DNA of 64,000 nt from Primorskyibacter aestuariivivens (GTDB taxonomy: Bacteria > Pseudomonadota > Alphaproteobacteria > Rhodobacterales > Rhodobacteraceae). Positions 17,940-27,211 of this stretch are shown one piece after another. The DNA is taken from the NCBI RefSeq assembly GCF_028023675.1, contig NZ_JAQIOZ010000006.1, forward strand, positions 124,001-188,000, given 5' to 3'. Position 1 is the stretch's first letter, and each line of letters begins with the position of its first letter. The notes under the pieces were generated by a model, which saw only the letters and a list, made by a program, of their open reading frames with translations, had not been told where the DNA came from and did not search any database. Both the position numbers and the translations under genes were made by a program.

Positions 17940-19181
17940 TCACTCGGCGGGCGCGGGGGCCACAAACCGCGCGAACACGGTTTCATTTCCGGGCTCCGGG
18001 TGGCGCGGAATGAGCAGCGCCAGCGCCAGCGATGTGGCTGCCATGCCCGCCGCAGCCATGAACACGGCCCCGGGCGAGACCAGCCAGATATAGCCCAGAA
18101 GTGCGGGCAGAAACACCGCCGCGATATGGTTGATGGTAAAGGCCACAGCGGCGGTCGGGGCGATATCGCCGGGGTCCGCGATTTTCTGGAAATAGGTTTT
18201 GATCGCCAGCGCGAGCGAAAAGAAGATGTGATTGAGCACATAGAGCACCGCGCCCGTCGTGGCCCCCCAGTCGAGATAGTAAATCCCGGCATAGGCCAGG
18301 AAGATCCCGAACAGGCCAATATATTCGAACACCAGCGCCGCACGTTCGCCGAAAAAGCCCACCGCGCGTCCCAGCAGCGGCGCGGCGATCATGTTCACCA
18401 CGAGTGTCGTCAGAAACAGCGCCGTGACCTCATGCACCGCAAAGCCAAAGCGCTCGACCATCATGAAGGCGGCGAAAACAACAAAAATCTGCCGCCGCGC
18501 GCCGGACATGAACTGCAAAAGGTAGTAGAGCCAGTACCGCCGCCGCAGCACCGTTTTCTTGGTCTGGGGGTTGGGGGATTCGAATTGCGGATAAGCGACC
18601 ATGCAAAACAGCGCCAGCGCCGCCGTGATCCCACCCGCAATCATATAGACATGGGTATAGCTCAGTCCCAGCGCTTCCCATGTCAGCACAATGGCGACAT
18701 AGGCCACCAGCGTCGCACCGGAACCTGCAGCTATGATCAGGCCAAGAATGCGCGGCGCATCGGCCTTGGGCAGCCATTGCAACTGCAGCGACTGATTGAC
18801 CGTCTCGTAGTAGTGAAATCCGATGGAGCTGAGCATCGTGATGGTCAGGATCCCGGTCAGAGACGGGAAATAAGCGGTCAGCGCGGTGGCCACCCCCAAC
18901 AGCAGCAGCGACACCAGCCCCAGCACCTGTTCGCGCATGAATATGATGATGGCAATTACGCCCACGGCGAAGAAACCCGGAATTTCGCGGACCGTGTGCA
19001 GCCAGCCGATGTCAGACCCATCGAAGCCCGCAACCTCGATCACGAAGTTATTGAGCAGGGCCGACCATGTCGCAAAGGCGATCGGCATGGCTGCGGCCAT
19101 GACAAAAAGCAGGGTGGTCGGACGGCGCCAGAGCGGGAGGTTCCGGGCCTCGTGCAGGGGGATCGTGCGTGACATGGGCAC
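17940..19181 (-). CDS. MFS transporter
   Basis: A 413-residue protein with about 12 hydrophobic segments and an N-terminal cytoplasmic stretch (SRTIPLHEARNLPLWRRP). Features such as NNFVIEVAGFDGSDIGWLHTVREIPGF and GFHYYETVNQSLQLQWLP are typical of a conserved Rhodobacterales MFS group, but the substrate is not evident. The start could be the first or third codon (MPMSR). It lies about 90 nt upstream of prmA on the same strand and faces away from the next gene. Confidence 0.85.
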   Translation of the reverse strand: MPMSRTIPLHEARNLPLWRRPTTLLFVMAAAMPIAFATWSALLNNFVIEVAGFDGSDIGWLHTVREIPGFFAVGVIAIIIFMREQVLGLVSLLLLGVATALTAYFPSLTGILTITMLSSIGFHYYETVNQSLQLQWLPKADAPRILGLIIAAGSGATLVAYVAIVLTWEALGLSYTHVYMIAGGITAALALFCMVAYPQFESPNPQTKKTVLRRRYWLYYLLQFMSGARRQIFVVFAAFMMVERFGFAVHEVTALFLTTLVVNMIAAPLLGRAVGFFGERAALVFEYIGLFGIFLAYAGIYYLDWGATTGAVLYVLNHIFFSLALAIKTYFQKIADPGDIAPTAAVAFTINHIAAVFLPALLGYIWLVSPGAVFMAAAGMAATSLALALLIPRHPEPGNETVFARFVAPAPAE

Positions 19182-19310
19182 GAATTACTCCTGCCTGCCG
19201 CAAATGGCGAGAAAAAGATGATCCGGTTCAGGGCACAGCCCCTCTGCATCCCCGCACCACTGGAAGCCGTCGGGCTGCAATGCTAGATCGCCGGTCAAAG
19301 GAGAATGCCC

Positions 19311-19943
19311 ATGTTGTCCCCGGATCAGGTCACGTCGCTGTTCACCCGCTCTGACGGTTCTTATGTCTTTGCCCGCTGGGGTCGGCCCATCGCACCCATC
19401 GTGTTTGGCGTGACCGAGGGGACGTTACCGGTCATCAAGGGCGCGCTTGAGGCGGTGGTGGCCATGGCAGGGCATCACATGGCCGAAACCGACCCGGAAC
19501 TGGGCAGCAATTTGATGATCTTTTTCTTTCGGGAATGGGACGAATTGCCGGAAGTGCCGGATCTGGACAAGCTGATCCCGGATCTTGGCCCGCTGGTGGC
19601 GCGGCTCAAGGAGGTGGGCGCGAACCAGTATCGGGTGTTCCGCTTTGACGAGGCGGGTGCAATCAAGGCGGCGTTTGTGTTGCTGCGCATGGATGACCAG
19701 CTGGGGCAGGTGCCGGCCGAGACACTGGCGCTGGGCCAGGTGGTGCAGACCATGCTTTTGTGGTCCGACACGGCGTTCCGCGAAAGATCGCCGCTTGCTG
19801 TGGCCGGGGACAAGACGATCCTGCGCCCCGAGATTGGCGCGCTGATCCGCGCGGCCTATGATCCGGTGATGCCCGTGGCGGCGGCGGATGCCAGCCATGC
19901 TTTTCGTCTGGCTGCGCGCCTGCCGGTGGCCGAGGGGAATTGA
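19311..19943 (+). CDS. Conserved hypothetical protein
   Basis: A 210-residue soluble protein without signal peptide or membrane segment. Recognisable stretches are SLFTRSDGSYVFARWGRPIAP and MIFFFREWDELPEVPDLDKL. An ATG at 19305 is in frame, but AAAGGAG is better spaced (8 nt) for the ATG at 19311. It looks like a conserved Rhodobacteraceae protein of unknown function; I cannot assign a fold. It sits between two divergent MFS transporter genes, with which no functional link is evident. The 250 nt after it hold nothing I recognise. Confidence 0.7.
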   Translation: MLSPDQVTSLFTRSDGSYVFARWGRPIAPIVFGVTEGTLPVIKGALEAVVAMAGHHMAETDPELGSNLMIFFFREWDELPEVPDLDKLIPDLGPLVARLKEVGANQYRVFRFDEAGAIKAAFVLLRMDDQLGQVPAETLALGQVVQTMLLWSDTAFRERSPLAVAGDKTILRPEIGALIRAAYDPVMPVAAADASHAFRLAARLPVAEGN

Positions 19944-20197
19944 AGCGCACGGCGCACCGGTGATTTGGTCTCTTTAACAGGACATTACATCGCATCCGGC
20001 CATTTGTTCGGCGGCGTTGGCGGCCGCTGCTCATTTTGGCGGCAACGGCTGTTGCTAACCCTTTATCCGGCACGCACGGCTATGGCCATTCGCGATGGCG
20101 GTGAATTTTGTGCTAAGCAGTTGGTCCGATGCCCGTCGCCGCCTGTTTGGCGGCAGGCGGTACAAAGTGCCCATGCGATGACGCGAAAGGATGACCG

Positions 20198-21457
20198 ATG
20201 CTGAAAGTTCTGTCCGGGGTCTGGGCCCTGCTGCTTGGTATCGTGTTCATCATGCTGGGCAACGGCATGCATTTCACCCTGATCGGCCTGCGGGGCGGGA
20301 TCGAAGGGTTTTCGGCGGCGGCGCTGGCGATTGTCACCTCGGGCTATTTCGTGGGCTTCCTGTCCGGGGCGCGGCTCACGCCTCTGATGATCCGCCGGGT
20401 CGGGCATGTGCGGGTATTTGCGGCGCTGGGCAGTCTCATGTCTGCGGGTCTGATCGCCTTTCCGATCATTGCGGACCCATGGGTCTGGACCATCCTGCGG
20501 ATCATAGTCGGGTTTTGCATGTCGGGCATCTATGTCACGGCGGAAAGCTGGCTGAACGACGCCGCCAATAATGAAACACGGGGCAAGGTGCTGTCGGCTT
20601 ACATGATCGCACAGACGTTGGGAATCATTGGCGCGCAGGGGCTTTTGACGCTGGGCGATGCCGCGTCCGCCACGCTGTTCATCGGGGCGTCGATTCTTGT
20701 CTCGCTCTCGCTCACGCCGATCCTGTTGTCGATCACCCCTGTACCTGCCGCCGAGGTGGCGCGCCCGATGCCATTGCGCGACCTGTTCAGGGGATCACCG
20801 TTGGGCACGGTGGGGATTTTCCTGTTGGGCAATGTCTATGCGACTCAATCGGGTATGGGCGCTGTGTTCGGTTCTCAGATCGGGTTGAGCGCGGCTGAGG
20901 TCGCGCTTTTCGTGGCCATGCTCTTTGCCGGGGCGCTGGTGATGCAATACCCCATCGGCTGGCTGTCGGACCGGATGGACCGGCGCAAGTTGATCTTTAC
21001 CTCTGCAGCTCTCGGGGCGGCGTCCTGCGCGCTGGGGTGGCTGAGCGATGGTGACTTCTGGCCGCTCATGGCGTCGGCCTTTTTCGCGGGCGGGGTGACG
21101 ACGCCGCTCTACGCCTTGTTTCTGGCCTATACCAATGATGCGCTGTCGGTCGAGGAGATGCCTGCGGCCTCCGGCGGGCTGGTCTTTACATTCGGTCTTG
21201 GCGCGATCGCCGGACCTCTGGCCACCGGCTGGGCGATGCAAGGAGTGGGGCCGTTCGCCTTCTGGCTTGTGCTCGGCGTGACCTTTGCAGCGATTGCCCT
21301 TTATGCGCTTTACCGCATGACTCAACGTGCCACAGCACCGGTCGAAGAAACCGAAAGCTACCTTGGGGTTCTGCCCACCGCGACACCGGTGGCGGTGGAG
21401 GCCGCCGGTGCCTGGGCCGCAGAGAATGCGGAGGCCGAAGCAGACGCGCAGAACTAA
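20198..21457 (+). CDS. MFS transporter (YcaD-like)
   Basis: A 419-residue protein with 12 predicted membrane segments. The N-terminus (GMHFTLIGLRGGIEGFSAAALAIVTSGYFVGFLSGA) and AESWLNDAANNETRGKVLSAYM match the YcaD-like branch of the major facilitator superfamily. The loop motif GWLSDRMDRRKLI is also present. A soluble alanine/glutamate-rich tail of about 35 residues ends the protein. The start at 20198 follows GAAAGGA. The substrate of YcaD-type transporters is not established. Confidence 0.88.
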   Translation: MLKVLSGVWALLLGIVFIMLGNGMHFTLIGLRGGIEGFSAAALAIVTSGYFVGFLSGARLTPLMIRRVGHVRVFAALGSLMSAGLIAFPIIADPWVWTILRIIVGFCMSGIYVTAESWLNDAANNETRGKVLSAYMIAQTLGIIGAQGLLTLGDAASATLFIGASILVSLSLTPILLSITPVPAAEVARPMPLRDLFRGSPLGTVGIFLLGNVYATQSGMGAVFGSQIGLSAAEVALFVAMLFAGALVMQYPIGWLSDRMDRRKLIFTSAALGAASCALGWLSDGDFWPLMASAFFAGGVTTPLYALFLAYTNDALSVEEMPAASGGLVFTFGLGAIAGPLATGWAMQGVGPFAFWLVLGVTFAAIALYALYRMTQRATAPVEETESYLGVLPTATPVAVEAAGAWAAENAEAEADAQN

Positions 21458-21466
21458 GCGCAGCCC

Positions 21467-22288
21467 TTACGCCGCCTTATCCACCTTTGTCTCTTCATCG
21501 GCGATTGGCCAGTCTTTCATCAGGTCCTTGAGCAGCGGAAAGGCGGTGTGCATCGTGGGCATCTGATCGGCCTGCACCAGATCGTCGGAAAACTGCGCGC
21601 GGCTGTCATTGCTGTCATGCACGGCGCGGATATAGTTGGGCGCGCGAGTGTAAATGACCCGCACGGGGCGGCGTTCGAGTATTTTCTTATGCGCGATGCC
21701 AAAGGGCTGGCGGCGCGACATGGTGGGCGCCACCACGGCAAGTCCCAGATTTGTGGCGGCGTTGATGCGGTGCCGCAGGCTCATCTTGCCATCGCGGAAC
21801 ACTGCCGAAATGCCGCGCGCGTGGGAGATAAAGCAATAATCCTCGCGCTCGGGGCGCAGGCGTTTGGCGGCCATGGCCTCGGTGCGCAGCTTTTCAGTGA
21901 AATCGGCCGAGACCGCGTCATCATCATCCAGCACGATCTGACAGGTAAAGGGGTCCTTGGTGAAGGTCTGCTTGCGGTAGCGCTGAAAACAGGCACCCGC
22001 ACTGTCGGGCCCGCGAAAGATCACATGGGCATGCTCGCCTAGCATGTCGCCGCAGACCTGCTGCAGCCGGTCCTTGTGTTTTTGCGGCATATCCTCGGAG
22101 CTGAGCACGATCAGCCCGAAATCGCCGTCCGTCTGGTCGGCCAGCGAGCGGAGCGCGATCTTTTCGAGGAAATAATGCCGCCCGTCCAGACGCGCATCGT
22201 CGAACAACAGCGCCTTGTCGGTGCTGGTCTTGGAGCGCCATCCCGATTGGCCGAAATAGGAATAGCGCATCTCGTAGATCATGTGCAT
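21467..22288 (-). CDS. Putative glycosyltransferase (rhamnosyltransferase-like)
   Basis: A 273-residue protein with LRSLADQTDGDFGLIVLSSEDMP and a DXD-like acidic cluster, IVLDDDDAVSADF, at about 117-129. These are the nucleotide-sugar and metal-binding features of the putative rhamnosyltransferase family (Pfam Rhamno_transf type). The C-terminal part with RAPNYIRAVHDSNDS is conserved in that group. It is convergent with the MFS gene, 9 nt away, and divergent from ybgC. The acceptor is unknown; a role in surface polysaccharide is an inference. Confidence 0.7.
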   Translation of the reverse strand: MHMIYEMRYSYFGQSGWRSKTSTDKALLFDDARLDGRHYFLEKIALRSLADQTDGDFGLIVLSSEDMPQKHKDRLQQVCGDMLGEHAHVIFRGPDSAGACFQRYRKQTFTKDPFTCQIVLDDDDAVSADFTEKLRTEAMAAKRLRPEREDYCFISHARGISAVFRDGKMSLRHRINAATNLGLAVVAPTMSRRQPFGIAHKKILERRPVRVIYTRAPNYIRAVHDSNDSRAQFSDDLVQADQMPTMHTAFPLLKDLMKDWPIADEETKVDKAA

Positions 22289-22393
22289 CGCGGGGGAGCC
22301 TCATCCAAGTTTGAGGCAAATTGTAGGGATCAAGGAATTGTTAACCAAGGGGTTTCAACGCGAGCGATCCGCTTGCGTCCCCTTTCTGTTGCT

Positions 22394-22408
22394 GATTTGA
22401 ATCAAATC
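22394..22408. promoter_or_regulatory. Palindrome upstream of ybgC
   Basis: GATTTGA, A, TCAAATC: 7-nt arms with a single central base, 23 nt before the ybgC start. It resembles but does not match the FnrL consensus TTGAT-N4-ATCAA, as the spacer is absent. It may be an operator or part of the promoter of the tol operon. Confidence 0.3.
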
Positions 22409-22431
22409 GTTGCTGAACCGGAGAGCCATAC

Positions 22432-22821
22432 ATGACCCACCGCCTGCCCCTGCGCGTCTATTACGAGGACACGGATATGGCGGGGATCGTCTATCACGCC
22501 AATTTCCTGAAATTCATCGAACGCGCCCGCAGCGATTGGGTGCGCGGACTGGGTGTTGACCAGCGCGCGATGAAGGAAGAGCAGGGGCAGGTTTTTGTCG
22601 TCCGGCGCATCGAATGCGATTATCTCGCGCCAGCGCATTACGACGATGAACTATTGGTCGAGACTACTACGGAACAGGTCACCGGTGTCCGGCTGACCAT
22701 GCGGCAGGTCGTGACGCGGGGGGGCGCGCCGCTGTTTTCGGCGCTTGTGACCGTAGTTGTGGTGAACGAGGCGGGCCAGCCCGTGCGGCTTCCGGCAAAT
22801 ATCCGCCGTCAGTTGCATTAA
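22432..22821 (+). CDS. ybgC: Tol-Pal-associated acyl-CoA thioesterase
   Basis: A 129-residue hotdog-fold thioesterase. The N-terminal motif YYEDTDMAGIVYHANFLKFIERAR contains the catalytic aspartate and the family signature. YbgC hydrolyses short acyl-CoA thioesters and accompanies the tol-pal genes in most proteobacteria; its link to envelope function is by association. The Shine-Dalgarno sequence is CCGGAGAG. It is the first gene of the Tol-Pal cluster, separated from tolQ by about 115 nt, where a second promoter is possible (a TATAAAA-rich stretch near 22904). Confidence 0.93.
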   Translation: MTHRLPLRVYYEDTDMAGIVYHANFLKFIERARSDWVRGLGVDQRAMKEEQGQVFVVRRIECDYLAPAHYDDELLVETTTEQVTGVRLTMRQVVTRGGAPLFSALVTVVVVNEAGQPVRLPANIRRQLH

Positions 22822-22935
22822 AATGGCCGTCATTGAGGCGTGATGACGCGTTCGTGTTGGCTTTCCCCCTGTATTTCCGTTAACCTGACCTGCAAACAGG
22901 CCATATAAAAAACGGCCGCAGCAAAGAGCAGGCAG

Positions 22936-23631
22936 ATGGAAACAGAGACCCTTGCCCTGGCGCAGGAGATTGATTTCTCCATGTGGGGGCTGTTCGCGCG
23001 CGCCACGATTACGGTGAAGTTGGTGATGATCGTGCTGATCCTGGCCAGCTTTTGGTCGTGGGCGATCATCATTCACAACCTTATTCTGTACCGTAGCGCA
23101 CGCCGCGAAGCGCGGGAGTTTGACCGCGCTTTCTGGTCCGGCGAACCGCTGGACGAATTGTTTGAACAAATGGGACCCGAGCCCAAGGGGCGGTCGCAGC
23201 GTGTCTTTGCCGCCGGTATGCTGGAATGGCGGCGGTCGCATCGCGAAAGCGGTGAGTTGATCCCCGGGGCGCAGGCCCGTATCGACCGGTCGATGAACGT
23301 GGCCATCGCCAATGTGAGCGACGAGCTTCAAAAGGGCCTGAGCGTTCTGGCCACCATCGGGTCCACCGCGCCTTTTGTCGGTTTGTTCGGGACGGTCTGG
23401 GGCATCATGAACGCCTTTATCGAGATTGCCGAACAACAGAACACCAACCTTGCCGTTGTGGCGCCGGGGATTGCCGAGGCGCTTTTGGCCACCGGTCTGG
23501 GCCTGCTCGCGGCGATCCCGGCGGTGGTGTATTACAACAAGCTGAGCGCCGATGCGGACCGTATTCTGGCGCGCTACGAGAGCTTTGCCGACGAGTTCGC
23601 GACCATCCTTAGCCGCAATCTGGACGCCTGA
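22936..23631 (+). CDS. tolQ: Tol-Pal system inner-membrane protein TolQ
   Basis: A 231-residue protein of the MotA/TolQ/ExbB family with three membrane segments: one near 15-45 (LFARATITVKLVMIVLILASFWSWAI) and two in the C-terminal half (LSVLATIGSTAPFVGLFGTVWG and IAEALLATGLGLLAAIPAVVYYN). The signature GSTAPFVGLFGTVWGIMNAF is intact. With TolR it forms the proton-driven motor that energises TolA. It is 3 nt upstream of tolR. Confidence 0.96.
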   Translation: METETLALAQEIDFSMWGLFARATITVKLVMIVLILASFWSWAIIIHNLILYRSARREAREFDRAFWSGEPLDELFEQMGPEPKGRSQRVFAAGMLEWRRSHRESGELIPGAQARIDRSMNVAIANVSDELQKGLSVLATIGSTAPFVGLFGTVWGIMNAFIEIAEQQNTNLAVVAPGIAEALLATGLGLLAAIPAVVYYNKLSADADRILARYESFADEFATILSRNLDA

Positions 23632-23634
23632 GCG

Positions 23635-24111
23635 ATGGGTGCGGGTGTCATCAAGTCTGGTGGGGGTAATGGACGGGGCCGTCGCCGCAGGAGCGGGGCC
23701 AAGCCGATGTCCGAGATCAACGTCACGCCGTTTGTCGACGTGATGCTGGTGCTGTTGATCATCTTTATGGTCTCCGCGCCGCTTCTGACCGTGGGCGTGC
23801 CGGTGGAATTGCCGAAAACCGCCGCGTCGCCGCTGGCGGGCGAATCCGAGGAACCGCTGACTGTTACGGTGACTGCCGAGGGCGCGATCCTGATCCAGAC
23901 CACCGAGACGCCACGCGCCGAGCTGATTGGCAAGCTGCGCGCTATCGCGGCAGAACGCGCCAGCGACCGGGTGTTTTTGCGCGCCGACGGCGCTGTGCCC
24001 TATGAGCAGGTCATGCAGGTCATGGGTGCGCTGAATGCGGGTGGGTTTTCCAATATCGGGCTGGTCACGGATACCGGCGGCCCGCGCCTTGACGGGCGAG
24101 ACGACGGTTAG
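23635..24111 (+). CDS. tolR: Tol-Pal system protein TolR
   Basis: A 158-residue ExbD/TolR-family protein. A basic glycine-rich N-terminus precedes MSEINVTPFVDVMLVLLIIF, whose D35 is the conserved proton-relay aspartate of the single membrane segment. The rest is the periplasmic domain (LPKTAASPLAGESEEPLTVTV ... QVMQVMGALNAGGFSNIGLV). It immediately follows tolQ, 15 nt before tolA. Confidence 0.95.
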   Translation: MGAGVIKSGGGNGRGRRRRSGAKPMSEINVTPFVDVMLVLLIIFMVSAPLLTVGVPVELPKTAASPLAGESEEPLTVTVTAEGAILIQTTETPRAELIGKLRAIAAERASDRVFLRADGAVPYEQVMQVMGALNAGGFSNIGLVTDTGGPRLDGRDDG

Positions 24112-24126
24112 GCCGGGTGATCCCAG

Positions 24127-25254
24127 GTGCATATCGGACATTATATCTCAGGTGCGGGGCATGTCGGGCTGATCGGCTGGTTGCTGTTGGGCCCGCTGTT
24201 CAATAGCGAGCCTTTGCCCTTTGAGGTGACCAATGTGTCGATGGTCACTGAAGAGGAATATGCCGCGCTGGTGGCCGCCGAGCAATCGCCCAACGCCACC
24301 GATACGGCAGCACAGCCGCCCGCGCCCGACGTGACCGAAGAAGCGCCGCCGCCCGCCCCGCGCGAGGAAACCCCACCACCCGAGACGGCGCAGCCCGCCG
24401 AAACGGTCCCGGCCCCCGCGCCCGAGGATGCACCGGAGCCTGCCGAAGATGCGCCGCCTGTGGTGGCGCAGCCTGAAGACACGCCGCCACCTGCACCCGC
24501 TCCGCCGGGGCAAGAGGATGTGGCGGTGATCCTGCCGGAAACCAGCGCCCGACCGCAGCCGCGCCCGGCCCCGCGTGTCGCACCGGAACCCGTGGCACCG
24601 TCCGAGCCGGATGTGCAGGTGGATGAACAGGTCCAGCCCGAGATCACGCCGGATGAAAGCGCCACAGAAGAGACCCCGCAGGACCCGCAGGAGGCCACCG
24701 CCCCCGAGGAGGCCGCGACCGAGATTGTGACCGAGGCTGAAGAGCCGTCCGGCGCACCGGAGCGTTCCATGCGCCCTCGGGTGCGCCCCCGTGCGCCCGC
24801 GCCGCCGCTCGCGACAGAAACGGCAGAGACACCGGAACCCTCCGAGGACACAAACCCCACCGCATCAGCGGTGGAAGATGCGCTGGCCGAGGCGCTGGGC
24901 GGTGGGACTGAACCCAGCGCAGCACCGAGCGGCCCGCCGCTGAGCGCGGGCGAAAAAGACGCGCTGCGCGTCGCAGTTCAGGGATGCTGGGTGGTCGATG
25001 TCGGGTCGCCTTCGGCAAGCGTCACGGTTGTTGTGGCCATGCAAATGGAGCAATCCGGCAAGGTCACACCGGGAAGTCTGCGCATGGTGTCGAGCGAAGG
25101 CGGTGACGCCACCGCCGCGCGGGTCGCCTTTGAAGCCGCCCGCCGGGCAATCCTGCGGTGCCAGAAAGACGGCTATAATCTGCCGATCGACAAGTATGAT
25201 CAGTGGCAGGAAATTGAAATGACCTTCAATCCGGAGAGAATGAGGATCAGATGA
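24127..25254 (+). CDS. tolA: Tol-Pal system protein TolA
   Basis: A 375-residue protein starting with GTG ([22 protein letters not shown]), which is also its single membrane anchor. The middle, about 40-265, is a proline-, alanine- and glutamate-rich extension with many PAP and APE repeats instead of the lysine/alanine helix of enterobacterial TolA. The C-terminal 100 residues ([19 protein letters not shown] ... [23 protein letters not shown]) are the TolA/TonB-like domain that contacts Pal/TolB. Its stop overlaps the tolB start by 4 nt. Confidence 0.9.
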   Translation: MHIGHYISGAGHVGLIGWLLLGPLFNSEPLPFEVTNVSMVTEEEYAALVAAEQSPNATDTAAQPPAPDVTEEAPPPAPREETPPPETAQPAETVPAPAPEDAPEPAEDAPPVVAQPEDTPPPAPAPPGQEDVAVILPETSARPQPRPAPRVAPEPVAPSEPDVQVDEQVQPEITPDESATEETPQDPQEATAPEEAATEIVTEAEEPSGAPERSMRPRVRPRAPAPPLATETAETPEPSEDTNPTASAVEDALAEALGGGTEPSAAPSGPPLSAGEKDALRVAVQGCWVVDVGSPSASVTVVVAMQMEQSGKVTPGSLRMVSSEGGDATAARVAFEAARRAILRCQKDGYNLPIDKYDQWQEIEMTFNPERMRIR

Positions 25255-26585
25255 TGGAACGAGTGAAAACCTTCTTTGCGGCGATGGTCGCGGCGCTGGG
25301 GCTGATATTCGCAGCGGTCGGTGCGGCATCGGCTGCTCCTCTTCGGATCGAGATCACCGAGGGTGTGATCGAGCCTGTGCCCTTTGCGGTGCCCGGCTTC
25401 GTGGCCGAAAGCACCGGGGCTGAAGAGTGGGGCGCGCGATTGGCGCAGGTTGTGGCCGATGACCTGACGGGAACCGGGCTGTTCCGGCAAATCCCGGCCA
25501 GCGCTTTCATCTCCCGTCCGACAAGCTTTGCCGCGCCGGTGCAATATGCCGACTGGAAGGCGATCAATGCACAAGCCCTGATCATGGGGGCCGTGGCCGT
25601 GGCGGATAACGGGCGGTTGACCGTGAAATTCCGCATCTATGACGTGTTTTCCGGGCAGGAGCTTGGCAAGGGGCTGCAATTTCAGGGCACCACCGATGGC
25701 TGGCGCCGCATGGCGCATAAGGTGGCCGATGCGGTCTATAGCCGGATCACCGGGGAAACCGGCTATTTCGACAGCCGGGTGGTGTTTGTCTCGGAAACCG
25801 GTCCCAAGGATGACCGCAAGAAGCGGTTGGCGATCATGGATTATGACGGCGCGAATGTGCAATACCTGACCGACAGCCAGTCCATCGTGCTGGCTCCGCG
25901 TTTCTCGCCCACCGGCGACCGGGTGCTCTATACCTCTTATGCTACGGGCTTTCCGCGCATTCATGTGCTGGATGTGGGTAGTGCGCAGAGCCGCATTCTG
26001 GAAAGCCAGTCGGGCACGATGAGCTTCGCGCCGCGTTTCGCGCCGGATGGGCGCACCGTGGTCTTTTCGCTGACGCAAGGCTCCAACACGGATATCTATT
26101 CGATGGATATCGGCAGCGGCGGTGCGCAACGTCTGACGAATACTCCGGGCATCGAGACCGCCCCGTCCTACAGCCCCGATGGCAGCCGCGTGGTGTTTGA
26201 AAGCGACCGCTCGGGCAGCCAGCAGCTTTACGTGATGCCTGCGGGCGGGGGAGAGGCGACGCGGATTTCCTTTGGGCAGGGTCGCTATGCCACTCCGGTC
26301 TGGTCACCGCGCGGGGACCTGATTGCCTTTACCAAACAGACCAAGGGCCGGTTCCATATCGGCGTGATGCGCACCGATGGCAGCGAAGAGCGCCTGCTCA
26401 CGGCGTCGTTCCTGGACGAAGGTCCGACATGGGCCCCCAATGGTCGGGTGATTATGTTCACGCGTGAAACCCAAGGGGCCAGCGGTCAGGCGAGCCTCTA
26501 TTCGGTGGATGTTTCGGGACGCAATCTCAAGCGGGTGCGCACACCGGGCGGCGCATCGGACCCGAGCTGGGGGCCATTGCAGTAA
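25251..26585 (+). CDS. tolB: Tol-Pal system beta-propeller protein TolB
   Basis: A 444-residue periplasmic protein with a signal peptide ending GAASAAP. The N-terminal domain (20-170) precedes a six-bladed beta-propeller of WD40-like PD40 repeats, seen in motifs such as [51 protein letters not shown] and [14 protein letters not shown]. TolB binds Pal and is released by TolA. It is translationally coupled to tolA. Confidence 0.97.
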   Translation: MMERVKTFFAAMVAALGLIFAAVGAASAAPLRIEITEGVIEPVPFAVPGFVAESTGAEEWGARLAQVVADDLTGTGLFRQIPASAFISRPTSFAAPVQYADWKAINAQALIMGAVAVADNGRLTVKFRIYDVFSGQELGKGLQFQGTTDGWRRMAHKVADAVYSRITGETGYFDSRVVFVSETGPKDDRKKRLAIMDYDGANVQYLTDSQSIVLAPRFSPTGDRVLYTSYATGFPRIHVLDVGSAQSRILESQSGTMSFAPRFAPDGRTVVFSLTQGSNTDIYSMDIGSGGAQRLTNTPGIETAPSYSPDGSRVVFESDRSGSQQLYVMPAGGGEATRISFGQGRYATPVWSPRGDLIAFTKQTKGRFHIGVMRTDGSEERLLTASFLDEGPTWAPNGRVIMFTRETQGASGQASLYSVDVSGRNLKRVRTPGGASDPSWGPLQ

Positions 26586-26670
26586 CGAGGATTGGGGAGC
26601 CGGACAACCTGTGCTAGGGTTGCGGCAACAACAAGGGCCAAGAGGCCCAAGGCAGAGCGGGAAACAGGAC

Positions 26671-27189
26671 ATGAAACTTACAACCAAAGCCGTACTTCTG
26701 GTGGGAGCGCTTGCGCTGGCCGCCTGTACGAATGCAGGGCGCTTCGACAATGCCGACAGCGTCAATCTCAATGACCAGCCGGGCAGCGGCGCGGGCGGGG
26801 CACCGGGGTTCGACGATCCGTCAAGCCCGGCTTATTTCCAACAGGCGATCGGCGATCGCGTGCTGTTTGCCGTGGACCAGCACACGCTGAGCGCGGAGGC
26901 GCGCGCCACACTGGACGCGCAAGCAAACTGGCTTGCCCAAAACCCCGATTACAGCGCGGTGATCGAGGGCCATGCCGATGAACAGGGCACACGGGAATAC
27001 AACCTCGCGCTAGGCGGGCGCCGGGCCAACGCGGTCTATGAATACCTGATTTCAAAAGGCGTTTCGGCCAGCCGCCTGAAATTTGTCACATACGGCAAGG
27101 AACGCCCGATCGAGATTTGTTCGGAAGAGGCCTGCTATGCCAAGAACCGCCGGGCGGTTACGGTGATCGCGGGCAGCGTCACGAGCTGA
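26671..27189 (+). CDS. pal: Peptidoglycan-associated lipoprotein Pal
   Basis: A 172-residue outer-membrane lipoprotein. The signal peptide ends in the lipobox LAAC with acylated C19. The OmpA-like peptidoglycan-binding domain covers about 65-170 with DRVLFAVDQHTLSAEARATL, IEGHADEQGTREYNLALGGRRA and AKNRRAVTVI. The frame is open upstream into tolB but the ATG at 26671, after AACAGGAC, begins the lipoprotein signal. It anchors the Tol system to peptidoglycan. Confidence 0.97.
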   Translation: MKLTTKAVLLVGALALAACTNAGRFDNADSVNLNDQPGSGAGGAPGFDDPSSPAYFQQAIGDRVLFAVDQHTLSAEARATLDAQANWLAQNPDYSAVIEGHADEQGTREYNLALGGRRANAVYEYLISKGVSASRLKFVTYGKERPIEICSEEACYAKNRRAVTVIAGSVTS

Positions 27190-27211
27190 TCAGAGACGCC
27201 GGAGGTCTCCC

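Noticed and set aside
22651-24141. 496-codon open frame antisense to tolQ/tolR
   Set aside because: Spans several real genes on the other strand; low-complexity G/R/H-rich translation.
24250-24900. Proline/alanine-rich repeats as a tandem DNA repeat
   Set aside because: They lie in frame within tolA, and irregular PAP-rich linkers are normal for alphaproteobacterial TolA.
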